In this document: piece after piece, positions 13,430-27,800 of the stretch
How the letters are laid out: every line of letters starts with the position of its first letter
Position numbering within the stretch: position 1 is the stretch's first letter
Assembly: GCF_002865645.1 (NCBI RefSeq)
Contig: NW_020194609.1
Coordinates: 310,001 to 374,000, forward strand
Length of the DNA: 64,000 nucleotides
Direction of reading: 5' to 3'
Source: Hyaloscypha bicolor E
Taxonomy: Eukaryota > Ascomycota > Leotiomycetes > Helotiales > Hyaloscyphaceae
Made by a program: the position numbers and the translations under genes
The notes under the pieces: model-generated
Seen by the model: only the letters and a program-made list of their open reading frames with translations
Told to the model about the DNA's origin: nothing
Databases searched by the model: none

Positions 13430-14350
13430 CTAGTTTATAAACTATAAATATATAGCTATTATTATAATATTAATATTTAGAATATTTATTCTTATAAATA
13501 ATTATTATAGTTATAAATATTTTAGAGAATCTTTTCTAATATATAAATAAGACTATAAGTATTTTATAAATTATATATAAGGCTATATAGCCTATAAGAT
13601 ATCTAGCTAGTAATTATAATTATAAGTTTACTTATAGAATTCTATAATAGATTTAGAAGCTTAATATAAATAATCTTATTAACTAAATTAGAAAGTAAGA
13701 AAATAGTATTTTTTCTAAAAAATAAGAATAAATATATATATAAAAGGCTATATTTCTAGTATTTAATTATATAAATATAGCTTATATATTATTTAAAAAA
13801 ATAATTCTTAAAATTTATAAAAAGCTCTTATATTTTTAGAATAAAAACCTAATAAAAAAATTTAAATAATTAATTATTTACTATTTATTTAAAAAGTAAT
13901 CTATAATTTCAGGCTAATATAAATTAACTATAAAAGTAATAAAGAAGCTTAGTTTATTAAAGTATTATATAATAGTTATTAAATCTTAAAAAAGCTATTA
14001 TATAAAGTAATTATTATTTATAAAGCTTAATAAAAAAATAAAGTAATAGCTAATATTATTTATATAAATATTCTTATAGATTAGAGTATTTATAAGTTTT
14101 ATATAGATATTTATATAAATATTCTACTAATATAAATAGAGCTAATTAAATAAGATAGTTTTATAAATAATATATATATTAATAATATATTACTAAAAAA
14201 AATAACTAGTATAAAAAAGTTAAAAAAAAAGCTAAATAAATATAAAAATAATACTAGTAAAAAACTTGCTATTTGAGCTATATCTATTAATAAGTTCTAT
14301 TATAGTCTTATAATTATAAATTATAATATTAGCCCGGGTTATTATATATA
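13430..14350 (+). repeat. Partial copy R3 of unrecognised repeat family R
   Basis: About 920 bp that aligns in the same orientation with 32,430-33,345 (copy R2) and more weakly with 27,720-28,400 (R1). Shared landmarks are the words tttattcttataaataatt near the start, ctatatttctRgtatttaat in the middle and cgggttattatata at the end. Heavily RIPed. No motif identifies the encoded protein. The short stretch from 13,254 to 13,430 is RIPed sequence with nothing recognisable. Confidence 0.65.
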
Positions 14351-15123
14351 TATTAATTATTCTAATTTAGATAAAGAAAAATTAGTATAAGAATATAATT
14401 ACTTATATAGCTAGAAATATAAATAGTCTTAAGATTCTTTATTTAATAAATATTAAAGTTATTATAAAGCTTATTTTTAATCTAAACTAACTAATTATTA
14501 AAAGTAATTCTATTTTTAGTTATATTTTTAAAAATAAAAAAATTAAGAAATTTAACTAAATATTTATTTTCTAAAATAAAAGAATTAGTTATTTTTATAA
14601 GCTATATAATAAGCTTTTTAATAATAGCTTTATTTTTTTATAAGGCTTATTTAGTTTCTTTTAGCTAATTATAATAATTCTTATTATAAGTAAAAATATT
14701 ATATATTTTTAGAATTAGCTTAATAATCTCTTTATATAAAGCTTCTAGACTCCGGAATAACTCTTAAAAGTTTACTTTTAATAGAATAGATTTCTTTTTT
14801 TACTTAGCTTTTTAAAAAAGAATATTTTTCCTATTATAAATATTAATAAGATATTTAGATTTCTTAGGAAACTTAATAAGAGGCTCTAGTTTATTTTCTA
14901 GTAATATACTAATAATATTTTATATTATAGCTTCTTTTAACTTATTAAGTTATTCTAGAATATATTTTTTTATAGATTTTTATTTAGTAATAAGATTACT
15001 AGCTTATTTGCTTACCTAGCTAATCTAAAGCTTTTTTATTTAGTTATTTTAGGGCTTTCTTTTATTCTAATATTAGTTAACTAGTATAGAAGTAAATATA
15101 ATATATTATATTTATAGTTATTA
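14350..15123. other. RIPed AT-rich sequence, no gene recognised
   Basis: Lies between the R3 fragment and the copia element. Mostly T-rich with scattered A-rich tracts, stops in all frames, and no match I can see to the other elements in the window. Its last bases (aaaac, 15,124-15,128) are the left target duplication of the copia element, so this sequence was once continuous with that at 46,484. Confidence 0.5.
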
Positions 15124-15128
15124 AAAAC

Positions 15129-15299
15129 TATTATATATAAAAATTATAGTATAGAAAGTTATATTAGATAATAAAAGAATTAATTAAACTAGCTAGAAAA
15201 GAGCTTAAGTAAAATATAAAGCTTTAGGAAATAAGTATATAGATTCTAATTAAGTAAAGTAATTATATTAGCCCTAATTTAGTAATTTTTATTATAATA
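15129..15299 (-). repeat. Left LTR (3' LTR) of the copia element
   Basis: 171 bp matching 46,309-46,478 in the same orientation, with substitutions that are mainly C/T or G/A. Preceded by the target duplication aaaac. Confidence 0.85.
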
Positions 15300-18200
15300 T
15301 ACTTTTTAGAAAGATATAATATTATATTTTACCTGTTTTATTTAATTAGAGAACTTTAAAATAGCTAAATTTGTCTAATATATGGGTTTTATAAAGCTAT
15401 ATTAATATTTTAATTCGAATATACTTAATATATATTATTTCTCTAGATTACTAAATTCTAGAAAAGCCTTATATAAAACCCTTTCTTTTTACTAATTCTA
15501 GAGTCTTTAATTAAATGTTCTTTTTTAATATTCTTTTAAAAATTTCTTTTTAAGTTTCTAATTATTATAAATATAGTTTTTATCTTTTTTTATATTATTA
15601 TTAAGTTAATTCCGGCTTATAAATTTATAGTATTTTTAATTTAAAATATTTTTTTATTTTACTTTTTACTAACTTTAAATAATATTAAGTAGCTTATAAG
15701 TCTGCTATAAATATAGCTCTTAACTATTAATATAAAGCTTATTTTTAATAGAATATTAAGGTTTAGATTCCTATAATATTTTCTAATATTTCTAGTATCT
15801 CTTTATTAAAAATAAAGTAATTTATACTAAAGCCTTATATTTTTTATTCTATTTATACTAGTTTTAGAGAGATCCCTTATATAAGTTATTATAAGTTCTT
15901 TATATTATTTTAAAGCTCGTTTTAACTTAATATAGTTTCCTTTATTCTAAAAGGCAAGAGTAATAATTCTTATTATAATACTATTAGCCAAGATTCTTAT
16001 TATTAGAAGTATATTTCTAGTTATTTTTATTTAGTTATTTTAATTTCTTATATCTCTATTATATAGCTTTTTCTTATAGAACTTCTAATTACTAAAGATA
16101 CTATAAGCTTTCTTTTCTTAATTTTCTTTTATAGATTCTAATTATTTTAAAGCATTTATTTATTCTTAGGTACTTTATTTATATTATACTTGAGATTACT
16201 AAATCTAATAAAAAAAATAGTAATAAAAGCTCTTTTACTAAGGTTTAGAAGGCTATTAATAGAAATAAGAAGTAGTTTAATCGGATAAAAGGCCTTTTAT
16301 ATAAGCTTATTAATATTATAATAGAATGCTTTTAGATCCCCTATTATTAGCCCTTAAGCTTTATTATTTTAATAGATTTTATAAATAAAAAATATAAAAA
16401 TAAAAGCCTCTTTTTATATTATTTAATTATTTTAATTTTTATTCTAATATCCTAAAAATTTAATAAAGCTCTAAAGTTCTCGAATTTGAATTAGAATAGA
16501 TTTTTTATAAGTTTATTTATAGATATATTATTTATTTAAAGATATGTAACTTGAAATATATCTTTATTATATTCTTAATATAATTATATATTCTAGATAT
16601 TAATATAATAAAGCTTTATAGTAATTCTTTTATTCTCTTTAATAATTAGTTAAATAGTTTACTTATTATTATAGAATATAGTCTAGAGCTTTTTAAGATC
16701 TAAATATAGATTTCTAAATAGCTTCTAGAAAGCTATAGTTTTCTTTATTATATAAGTAACTTTATATATTTCTTATTTAATTAAAGAAATAGTTATAGAG
16801 CTTTATTAAGTAGCTTTCTATAATATTATATCTCTAAATAAGGAGATTATATATCTATAGCTTAATTATTATATATCTAGATTATTTATATATCTAGATT
16901 ATTTATATATATCTTAGATTATTTTTATTAGATTATATCTATGCTATGATTATTTATATATCTAGATTATTATATATCTTATATATCTAGATTATTTATA
17001 TATCTAGATTATTTATATATAAAGTATTAGATATAATCTATAGCTATATTTTTTTATATTTTCTATTATACTAAATTATTAAAAACCGGGTTCTAAATAA
17101 GTATTAGAAAGCTTAATTTATAGCTATAAAGTATTCTAGAATAGAATTTATTAAGAACTAAGAAAATACTAAAATAATAAAAGCTATATCTATTTTAATT
17201 ATAATTATTATATAAAGTAGTAATCTAATCTTTTTCTAATATACCTTAATTTAATATAGATAAGCTTAATTACTATATTTCTAAAAATTAATTTTAGGTA
17301 ATAAAGTATTAGAGTACTTCTTATTTATTACCCTAAATTTCTTAGTAATTTCCTTAATATAGATATTATAAATTAGCTAGAGCTTTTTAGCTTTTTAATT
17401 TCTAATTATATAAATTCCTAGAAACTATTTTATATTTCATATATTATAAAGCTTATAAATTTTCTTAATTTAAATAATAATTAATTAAGTATATACTTTA
17501 TTATTTTTATAATAAAGTATTTAAAAGTTATTTATATAAAAAATAATAAAGACCTTATAATTTATATTTATATAAATATAGGGCTCTTTATTAAATCTAA
17601 AGAGTTTAATTCTTTTAAAAGTATTTATCTAATACTTATTTTATAAAGTAAGAAAGTCTTATAGTTTATATAAAGCTTAATTTATATCTATTATATAATC
17701 TAATATCTTGAAATTATTTAATAGCTTATATATTATTATAGGCCTATTAGAATCTCTTTATATATTAATAAATATATTTATAATATTAAATTACTTTATT
17801 TTTAGATGAAAATAAGTTATAATTATACTAGCTATTTAAAAAGACCTTATTATAAATATAGTAATATATATAAATAGAAGTAATACTTTTTCTTAAAGAT
17901 TTCTATAAACTATTAGCTTTAAGTAATATTAAGTAATATATTTATTAGAATTAATTTTATATATAAATACTTATTTTAAAGAAATTAGAAATATACTTAT
18001 TTTATTACTAGAAATAATTCTCTAGTAATTTCGAGCTTTAAAGTTATTAATCTCTAGTTTAGTATCTAATTTGAAATATTTCCTAGCTAGATATTTCTCT
18101 AGATTATTTTATATCTTTAGAGTCTTTAGAAAATTATTAATATAAATTTTTCTTATTATTATATTACCTGAAATACTTTATTTTAATATATTCTTAATTA

Positions 18201-21200
18201 AACTACTATTATAATTACGGTATATATAGTCTTATAATCGAATTTCTTCTTATAATTCTTTAGCTAATTAGGCTAAAGAAATACTAAAAGAAACTTTAAA
18301 TAATTAATCTAATTTAATTTATCTATTATTTATAATAATATATTTATTATAGTAATTATACTATTACTAGCTTTACCTAAATCTCTGTTCTAATTATTTC
18401 TTTTATATTAATATATTTGAATTAGTTTATTTCTGGTTTTAATAATTGGCTTCTTTATTTATTTTCTTTTTGGTTTTACTATTTAATTTTTTATTTTAGC
18501 TAAGCTATTTATTCTTTTTATAGAGAATTCTTCTATTTCTATTAAACTATTTACTTGTTCTATAAATAAGCTTCCTGTTTTATTTATAGGAGCTATTAGT
18601 AGACTTTATTATTAGTTCTAAAAAAATTCTTCTTTATTTTTATTAGTTTAATATATTTTTCTAATAATTCCGATATATTCTATTATATTTCTTTCTATAA
18701 TACTAAATCTTCTTAAAAGCTTAGTATTTTTATTTCTATTATTTCTAGACTCTAGTATACTTTCTAGCTTTAGAATACTTTATAAAATTATAAGTTCTAT
18801 TTCTAATAAGGTTATAAAGCTTTTTATTTCCGAGTTATAACTTATTAGTATATTTATAGGCTCTTTTAATTATTAGTTTATTTACTTATTACTTTCTAGT
18901 TTAGGCTTATTTTCTATTTATTTTAATAAGCTATTATACTATAATTTCTTATTTTTAAAAATTAATTTAGTATTCTGAATTTTATTTTCTAGAAATAATT
19001 TTATTATATTTTTTATAATTTCTATACTATAGCTTTTAGTATATTTATAATTCTTTTTATAAAGAATATTCTTATTAAATATAATATTATATATAATAAT
19101 TATTTTATTAAATATAGGAACCCAAATCTTATAAATATTAGATATAATATATCTAATTAAATATCTAATATACTTATATAATATAATCTTAAATACTTTC
19201 TTATTTTATTTTATTTTATAGTTCTTAATTATTAGATATATTCTAGAATTATATATATAGATTCTATTCTAATTAGGCCTGAAATTAACTATTATTCGAG
19301 TTATAAGTTCTGGATTATACTAATAGAAATAATTATAGAACTATAAATTAAATACTTTATTTAATATTTTCTAGTAATTTATATATAAGAGGCTTTAATT
19401 ATATAAGTAAATTATAGCTATAAAGTTCTCTGGCTATAGCCTTTTAGGTAAATTAGCTATTAAATATATTATAATAGCCTTATTTATAATCTTTTATCTT
19501 ATTTATTTAGTATTATTATTTAACTTATATATATATAAAAAAGAAAGCTCGATTTTAATATTTTCTTTTTTTACCCAGATCTAATAGGCTAATATTTCTT
19601 GAATTAGAATAACTACTTTCTTCTAATTATACTTAATATAAATAATTAAAAAATTATATTACTTATATATCTATTATTTAAAATCTCTAATTATATTAAA
19701 TATTACTAAATTCTTTTTTATTTAGTAAAAGATATCTAAAGAGCTTTCTACTAAATTCGTTTTTAATTATTAGAATTTAGTTTAAACTATTATAGTTATT
19801 TAGGTAATTAAATAAGTTCTATAAGATTCTCTAAAATAGCTAAATAGACTTTTTCTTAATTAGCCTATATGAGATTACTTATCTAATATATATCTAAATA
19901 TAAAATTTATATATAATTCTTATTAGTTTATTAATTTTTATATTATATATATAATTAATAAGCTTTTATAAAGCTTTATAGGCTAAATATCCCGCTTTTA
20001 TATACTATTTTTTTACTGAATTATTTCTTAACTTGAAATAATTTCTAGATCTCTTATACTAAGCTCTAATTAAATATTTAAATATTAGAAATATAAGTAT
20101 ATTACTAATACTAATAGGAATTTTAAATGAAATATTAAAATAAGTAAAAAGCGGCTTATATTTAAAAAAAACAAAATTAAATCTATATTCTAATTATATT
20201 AATACTATATTTTTTTTATAATCTCTTAGTCTAATTATAAGATTATATTTATAATACTAAGCTTTCTTTTTTATTAAATAAGCTTTAGAAATAATATTTA
20301 TATAGAATTCTTTAATAATTATAATATTATAAAAGATTAGACTTTTAATATATAGTTTTATAGATCTATTAACTATATTTTTAATTATATAAATATTATA
20401 TCTAATAATTAGAAAACTAGTTATTCCTGCTTTTATATAATTATTAATTTTTGCTTTAATAAAAGTACTAGAATTAATTAGATCCTTATTATTAACTAGG
20501 TATATAGTATTATAGTTATCTAATAAGATATTTTAAAAAAGTAAATATCTTAAGAAATCGAGTATTATATAGATTTCCTAACCTGGGCTCTGAATTATAA
20601 ATATAGGATTTACTAGAATAGTATTAAAGTTTCTAGAAAATTGAGTTCCGGATATTTTAGGCTTCTTTTTAAAACTAGTACCGGATATTGGCTTCTCTAT
20701 AGCTTATTTACTAGTAATTTTCATATTATATTTCTCTTCTAATTAAGGTTTCAGATTTTTCTAATATTTAGTCAAAATCTTATCCCGGATTTTTCTAATT
20801 TATTTCTTATTAGACTTGAATTTTATTCAAGTTTTATTTAATTTAGTAATTATAATTTCTATAATAGTATAGCTAAATAGATTTTATTTATACTTATAGG
20901 TTTTAAAACCCTTATAAAGGTACTTATAGTATTTATTCTTATTTAAATCGGGTTTACTATCTGATTCTTTACTAGTTTAATTCCCGAGTATAATAAAGAT
21001 TATAGAAGCTTTTAAGTATTTAGTATTCTGGTTTTCTAAAATAATCTAATTAAATATCTAGCTATATTATTCGAATATAAGAATTAGAAGCTCTAGTTTA
21101 TTCTTACTATATAGATTACTAAGCTATTCTATTATTTAGGTTAGTATGAGTTTTTACTAGAGGGCTATTAAGAACTTAATTATTATTAGAATATCTTTAA

Positions 21201-21502
21201 TTTTAGTAATTTTAAAAGCTCTAGTTTTATTAAATACCTTTTCCTAATTAGTAAACTAGTATTTTAGGTTTATTTCTTTTTTATTTACTTATAATAGAAC
21301 CGAGCTATATATTTTCTAAGTAATAATAATTTGTACTATATTTATAGAATTATATTTTATTAATAATATCTTAAGAATCTTATAAATAAAGCTCTATTTA
21401 TTTTTCTCGAGTTCTAAAATAAAGTTTATAAGAATTTTTATATTAATTATTTAATAGAGCTATTACCTAATTATATAGTAATATATTAGCTTATTTATCT
21501 AA
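15300..21502 (-). pseudogene. Copia gag-pol: integrase, RT, RNase H (RIP-degraded)
   Basis: Read on the minus strand through many stops. The RT active site lies at 17,527-17,541 and reads FYINN, the RIPed form of the copia FYVDD box. It is preceded by a 'PYIYIN' motif near 17,570, as in copia RT (PCVYI-like). Upstream in the reading direction, the integrase shows a 'PENFIAIIYLYN' segment at about 19,400-19,436, which fits the copia 'LP..LW.EA...A.YL.NR' motif, and 'IKNEFSRK' near 19,745-19,770, which fits the 'DNGGEF' region. Integrase before RT sets this apart from Ty3/gypsy. RNase H should occupy about 15,500-16,800, but I could not confirm its catalytic residues. The gag portion, near 20,500-21,500 and continuing beyond G2 at 45,759-46,308, is too decayed to describe. 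Confidence 0.75.
16866..17030. repeat. Minisatellite, about 17-bp unit attatttatatatctag
   Basis: Seven or so imperfect tandem copies of a 17-bp unit inside the copia pol region. One interior stretch (about 16,930-16,955) carries different sequence, including an unmutated 'ctatgctatgatt'. Confidence 0.7.
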
Positions 21503-21805
21503 TATAAAAGAGAAACTATAATAAAACAAAAACCTATATAAAATATACTAGAATATAAAACGTAATTTAATAATAAAATAATAAATTAAAAGTATAAATA
21601 GTAAAATATAAATAGTATATAATATATAAAAGCTTAATTAATTAAATATTTATAAAGAATTATTCTCTAAATCTATAGAAAAACTAGTTCTTTTATATAA
21701 TTTTTATAAGTTATATATAAAAAACTATAGCTTTTATTATATAACCTAAATCTTAAAACTACTAAAATAATATAATTTTTAATAAATATAATTTACTATA
21801 TTATA
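21503..21805 (-). repeat. 3' LTR of G2
   Basis: 303 bp; reverse complement aligns end to end with the LTRs of G1. Confidence 0.88.
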
Positions 21806-21829
21806 TCTAATTCTCTATTTATTTATATT

Positions 21830-23812
21830 TATTTTCTAAATATTAAAAATAATAGAAAAATCCTATTTAGAATCCGAAATAATAAAATATTTAGGATTTT
21901 CCTTTATTAGTTAATCTAATTTCTTTTCTATATACCTAAAATAAGACTTATTATTTTTAAATAGTCTTATTTTATATTTCTGAACTTATTTAAAGATAAT
22001 TCGAACTATTTAGTTATATTTTTATATTAAATCCAATATAATTCTCTATATTAATTAGTATTTGCTTTTAATTATTACTTAATTTCTGCCTTTATTATAG
22101 GATATTAAAGAGGCTTATTATAGTAAATTATATTATAAATTATATTAATATATTCTAAATAAATAGCTTCTTTAAATTTTGTATTATTTATTATATTCTT
22201 AAATTAATTTTTAGTAGAAAAAGAAAGCTCTAAATAAAAGGCTTTAATAGTCTTATAAAAGATTCTATTTTTATATATTTTATTTTTAATAGTAACTAGA
22301 TTTATTAAAACTATAATAAAAGGCCTATTAAATAGTAAATTATTATTAAGCTATTCTTTAATTTATATATTATTCGAGAATTAATACTTTTCTATAATTT
22401 CAGATTTATAAATTATTTAGCTAAAGATATTTATTTATCTAGTTAAATAAACTATATTCGAAGTCTTTTTTCTTATTATTTTTAGTAAATACTTGCTTAT
22501 TTCCTTAACTATTTCCTGTTTAAATTTATTAGAAATAGAAAAGTAATTAATATTTTTAAAGAACTTTTTACTAAAAATAATAGCCTTTTTATAGTTTATA
22601 AGGAAAATATAGCTAATATTTCAATATTTTTTATTAAGATAAAATTTGCTATTTAAAGCTTTAGTAATAGCCAGATTTTTAATATTATCTTTATACTAAT
22701 TATAATTAATATTTCTAGAAATAAAGTATTTAACTAGCTAAAAATAAATAATTAAATAAATAGGATACTTATTTAATACTTTATAAAATTCGAGTTATAT
22801 TAATAGATTTATTATTAAAAGTTAAAAGACTAAAGTAAAGTAGTTATTACTAAGATTTCTATATATTAATATATTATTTTTTTAGAAATAAAACTATAAT
22901 ATTTCTATTTCTTTTATTAAGAATTCTTAAATACTAAACTTCTTAATTTATTTCAGGTAATTTTTCTTATAAATATAGTTATTAGTATTTAGGTTAGTAG
23001 TACTAGATTTAGGAATAGGAACTATAGTATTAAATTAGAGCTATAAATTAGAACGGAATTAATTAGAAATATAGTACTTATATTTATATTTCTTAATTTT
23101 AAAGGTTTTTAAAGAAAAAATCTTATATTTCCTTATTTATTTAAGTAATAGAAATATACTTTTTATTTTTAGTAATTTTATAGATTTTAATAACTAGTTT
23201 TAAAATATCTTTAATCTTTTATATATTAATAAAAAGAATATTAGTAAATTACTAAATATATATTATATAGAAAGCTTTAAAAAATTTATTATTAATTCTA
23301 TAGTATTCTTACTTATAAATAAATCCTAAAATATTATTATATATTTCTTTAAAAATATATTTATTCTATTAAATAAGTATTAACTTCTATTTAGCTAGTA
23401 TTTTATAAATATACTAAATACTTTTATTAAGTTTTTTAGACTTAATATTCTTAGTTTTCTGCTTTTTAGTTTTAGATATAATTATAAGAGTTTTTCTAAA
23501 TAATATTTTTCTTTTTAAAATAGAGAATTTCTTTTTATTTTTTTCTATTTTACTAATTTTATATTTAGTTTAGTATTTAGATTTCTATTATTTATTAGAA
23601 GTTTTAGATTTAGCTTATTTTTATTCTTATTAAATTCTTCTTATCTAGTTATACTAGTTTTATTAGCTTTACTAGTAGTTTTCTTATTAAGCTCTATTAA
23701 ATTATTTCTATTTTTCTTAACTAGATCTAATTAAATTAAAGTAGAAATTATAATAGAGATTTATTTTTTAGGCTTATTTTAGAAAATAAAAAAAGGCTTA
23801 TTATTATATAAG
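21830..23812 (-). pseudogene. G2 extra ORF, 3' part (downstream of the 11-kb insert)
   Basis: Reverse complement of this stretch aligns with 10,950-12,930 of G1, including the Ser/Thr/Lys-rich segment and the terminal region next to the LTR. The function is unknown, as in G1. The homology stops abruptly at about 23,812, where the 11-kb insert begins, and resumes at 34,836, so the ORF is one gene interrupted by insertion as well as by RIP stops. Confidence 0.6.
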
Positions 23813-23891
23813 ATTAGGGCCGCTTTATTAAAATTAAAGTCTGGCGGCCCTATATAAGTTTTAGGGCTAGTCTTTAATTTTGCTCTAATCT
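23811..23891. repeat. 81-bp imperfect palindrome (hairpin A)
   Basis: Arms agattagggc and gctctaatct pair (one G/A difference). Inner arms aaaattaaag and ctttaatttt pair, and an apical ccctat...tagggc stem follows. The layout is shared with hairpin B at 29,742-29,823, including the words gggccgcttta and tctatataag-like centre, but the stem sequences differ. Confidence 0.7.
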
Positions 23892-24144
23892 TAATTCGAG
23901 ATTAATTAGATGCCTTAAATACTTATTTAAAAAATATTAGTTTTACTAACTTTAAATTCACTTTAAAAATTCACTTTTTAAAGACTAAAAATTTTTCAGA
24001 TAAGCTAAATAAGATAGATTTTAATTTCGAATTCTAAAACTTTTTTCTTTTAATAAATATATATATAAGTTAACTTCTATATTTACTATAGGCCTGCCTC
24101 TAGCTTATAATACTTTTTATAATTCGTAAAATATCTTCTTTACT

Positions 24145-24262
24145 ATTTATTATTATTATTACTATTATTATTATTATTACTATTATTATTATTATTACTA
24201 TTATTATTATTATTACTATTATTATTATTATTACTATTATTATTATTATTACTATTATAATA
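24145..24262. repeat. ATT trinucleotide array with 18-bp higher-order unit
   Basis: Five to six tandem copies of an 18-bp unit, act followed by five att. The regular act every sixth triplet shows amplification of the 18-mer rather than simple ATT slippage. Confidence 0.85.
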
Positions 24263-24879
24263 ATAAGCTTTATTACTAGCTTATTACTACTACTTGCCTT
24301 TTTTGCCCTACTTGCCCTTTTACTTTACCTTACTCGTACTATAGCCTTCCTTTTCTTTTTTATTACCTGCTATATACTTGTTTTATAGCCTGGCTATATT
24401 ACTAATTTTATCTGGCCTACTAATCTAAAAACTAAGCTTAGCTAATTTATTAGTTAAGTTTATTTTATTAGATATATATATTATATTAGTAAGTCGGATA
24501 TATAAATAATATATATAATTATAGCTGGTTTTTTTAGTAAAAGCTATATTAACTATTATTATAGTAATAAAGATATTTATTACTCTTTTTATAAATACTT
24601 TTATATAATATTTTATAGACTATAACTAATTTAATAAATATTTACAAATATTATTATTATTTTTATTAGTTCTATTTTCGCTTTTACTAATTCTTTTTTA
24701 CTTTTCCGGATTATTACTAGTAATTATATAAGTAACTAGATTATTTCTAGTAATTTATCTTTATATATATATATTTACTATAGATTATTATAGACTATAA
24801 CTAATATATAAATAGCCTGCTATATTACTATTACCTATTATTATTACCTATTTATTTTCTTTTAGAGAATATATTATTT

Positions 24880-27800
24880 TATTAAGCTCTATAAAGAACT
24901 AGTAGCTTTTTATAAAAAAGAAATAGAAATATTAAAAGAGGAAAAGAAAACGAATTATTTAGTACTAGTATTAGAGAATAAGAAGAAATAAGAGAAAAAA
25001 AAAGAAAGAGAAAGGAAAAGAGAAGAAGAAAAAAAAAAAGAGTTATAAATTCTATAAAGAGTTATCTAGAAAAGATATATATTTTTAATATCTAATAATA
25101 TAGTATTTTCGGTCCGTTTAAGCCCTAAAATATTTAAAGTAATAATTATAAATTACTTATAAATAAATATAGATATTTATAGGTAATTATAAATAGTTAT
25201 AGATTCCTAAATCCCTTAATTTAATTTATAAGGCATTTATAAGAAATAAAATACTAAAGTAAATTAGCTAAGACTTTAGAATAAGTTATATTAAATATTC
25301 TAGATAAGTTCTTATATAGTAAAAAGATATTTAAGCCTTCTATAGATAATATACGGGAAACTTCTATATAAAATTACCTATAAATAAATACAGGTATTTA
25401 TAGATTCAAACTAATAATATAAAAGAACTAACTTTATAACTTATTAATAGTTATTATAAAATATAAATAGATCGGGAATTACTTTCGGAAAAGAGTAATT
25501 TCTAGGCTAGTATTTATAATAGATAGCTTAATCTATAGAATTACTTATAATTAGCTATTAAAATCTCTTTTAAATAAGCGGGCCTTAATATAATATATTT
25601 ATAAGCTTATAATTATTATTCGGATTCTATTATATAAATCTTTTTATAAATATAGGTTTTATAAAAATAATACTAGAGCTCTAATCTTAAAAATAAATTA
25701 AGATAGTAATAAGAAAAGAAAATTAATACTTTATAGCTATTTTATAAGTAGCTTATATAAGTTATTATCTAAAGACTTATTTATATTTAGGAAATCTACT
25801 AATTAATATATTTATAATTAACTTAGTAAATATTTAAGGATATAGATATTAAGCTTTAAAACTATAATATTTAATATAATTAAAAGATATTATTTATAGA
25901 AAGTTAATAAATCTATAATAGCCTGAGAGAAAAGATTTAAAAAGTAAATATAGCTAATTAGATCTATAATTAATACTAGCTAGTTTATATAGTCCGGAAT
26001 TACTACTATTTTATTAGGGTCTAAATTATTAGGTAATTTACTAATTTAATAAATAAACTTCTAGTTATTTTTACTTTTATAAATCTATATATTAGTCTAT
26101 AAATAGAATTATTTAAACCGTAACTAAATAAATAATTATTAAAGATATATAGTAATAATATTAGCCTATAAATTATATAGTATAACTAGAAGAATCTAAA
26201 TAAAGTTTCTATTAAAAATTATAAGTATTTTTCTAAAAAGAATATTATTTATTATAGATTATAAATTTACTAAAAGCTAATAAATAACCTTAAAGTAGTA
26301 CTTATACTATATTAGTATCTTATCCCAGATAATAAGATCTATAAACTAGAGAATTTATATAAGAGTACTTTATTTTATAATAGAACTTATAAATAATTTA
26401 TAAAGCTTAATTAGAATCTTAAACTAGAAATAAGATATATATCTATTTAGTAATAAAAGAGCTATAATACTTATAGATACTATATAGATAACTATTTACT
26501 CTTATTTATAAAAGTAATAATAAAGTACTTTATATAAGAATATTTTACTTATATTTTCTAGCTTTTATAAATAGAAATAAACTATTTATAGATCTAATTT
26601 AATAGTTATAATAATTTCTATAAAATATAATTACTAATTAGAAATAATCTAGGCTTATATTATAACTATAAGTAATATCTAGTTCTTAAAAGTATATAAT
26701 ATAAATAAGAAATAGTATTTACTAATTCAATTCTAGATAAAAAATAGAAGCCTATAATTTATAAATAACTATTATTAGTCTATAAGCCTATATATAAATA
26801 AGAGGCTATAATTATAGTATAGGTTAAAAAGCAGAAATAGGAAACTATTATTATAAATAAGCTAATACTAGAAATTATTATAGAAATAATATTTATACTA
26901 GTTTTAGATTATTAACGGGTCTATAATTAGCTACTAATAAAGGCTAGTTAAGAATAATATTTATAAATTATTTATAGATATAAATAGAATAGTTTTATTA
27001 AAATACTAGTATTATTTCTAGTTATTTTTTACTAAGTTATAAATAATATAAATAATCTAATATATTAAATAATAAATGCCTTTAACTAAATATAGATCTA
27101 TAAAAGACTATAGGTTATAAATAATTATAAATAAGAGCTATAAGTAATATTACTTGCCTGAAATAGAATTATAGTAATATATATAGCTAATTTACTTACT
27201 TTTATTTTACTAGTAATATTTCTATTTCTGAATTTTTAGAATTTATATAAACTTAACTAAAAACTCGAAATATAAATATCTCTGGCTATTCTTATATATA
27301 GTATTATATTTAAAGAAGGCTATTAGTATTAAATATGTATTTGTAGTTTTTATAGCTAGAGCTATAAAAGAAATATTATCTAAAAAGTAAACTATTTACT
27401 TTTCTTTAAAATAAACTATAAAATACTAAATAAAAGAAAACTTCTATTATATAGAAAATTCAAATAGCTATTAAATAGCCTTATATAGACTTATATAACG
27501 GGTATATATATATCGGGTAATTTTATTATTTATAACTATAATTATAATTATAGTATAATCTATTTCTTTATATATATATTTATAAATATACTTAATTACT
27601 TATATAAATATATAAACTTTAATATTAATATATAAATAGAACTTTTAAAGGAAATACGAGTTATATAGAATAATCTAGTAGTTATTATAGACGACTTTCT
27701 GGCCTAGAAAACCTAGTTTATAGACTATAAATATTTATTTATTATTCTGGTAATAATATTTAGGATAGCTATTTTTATTAATTATAATATAGTTTATAAA

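Noticed and set aside
16866..17030. CRISPR-like array from the regular 17-bp repeats
   Set aside because: Units are tandem without unique spacers, and the genome is fungal.
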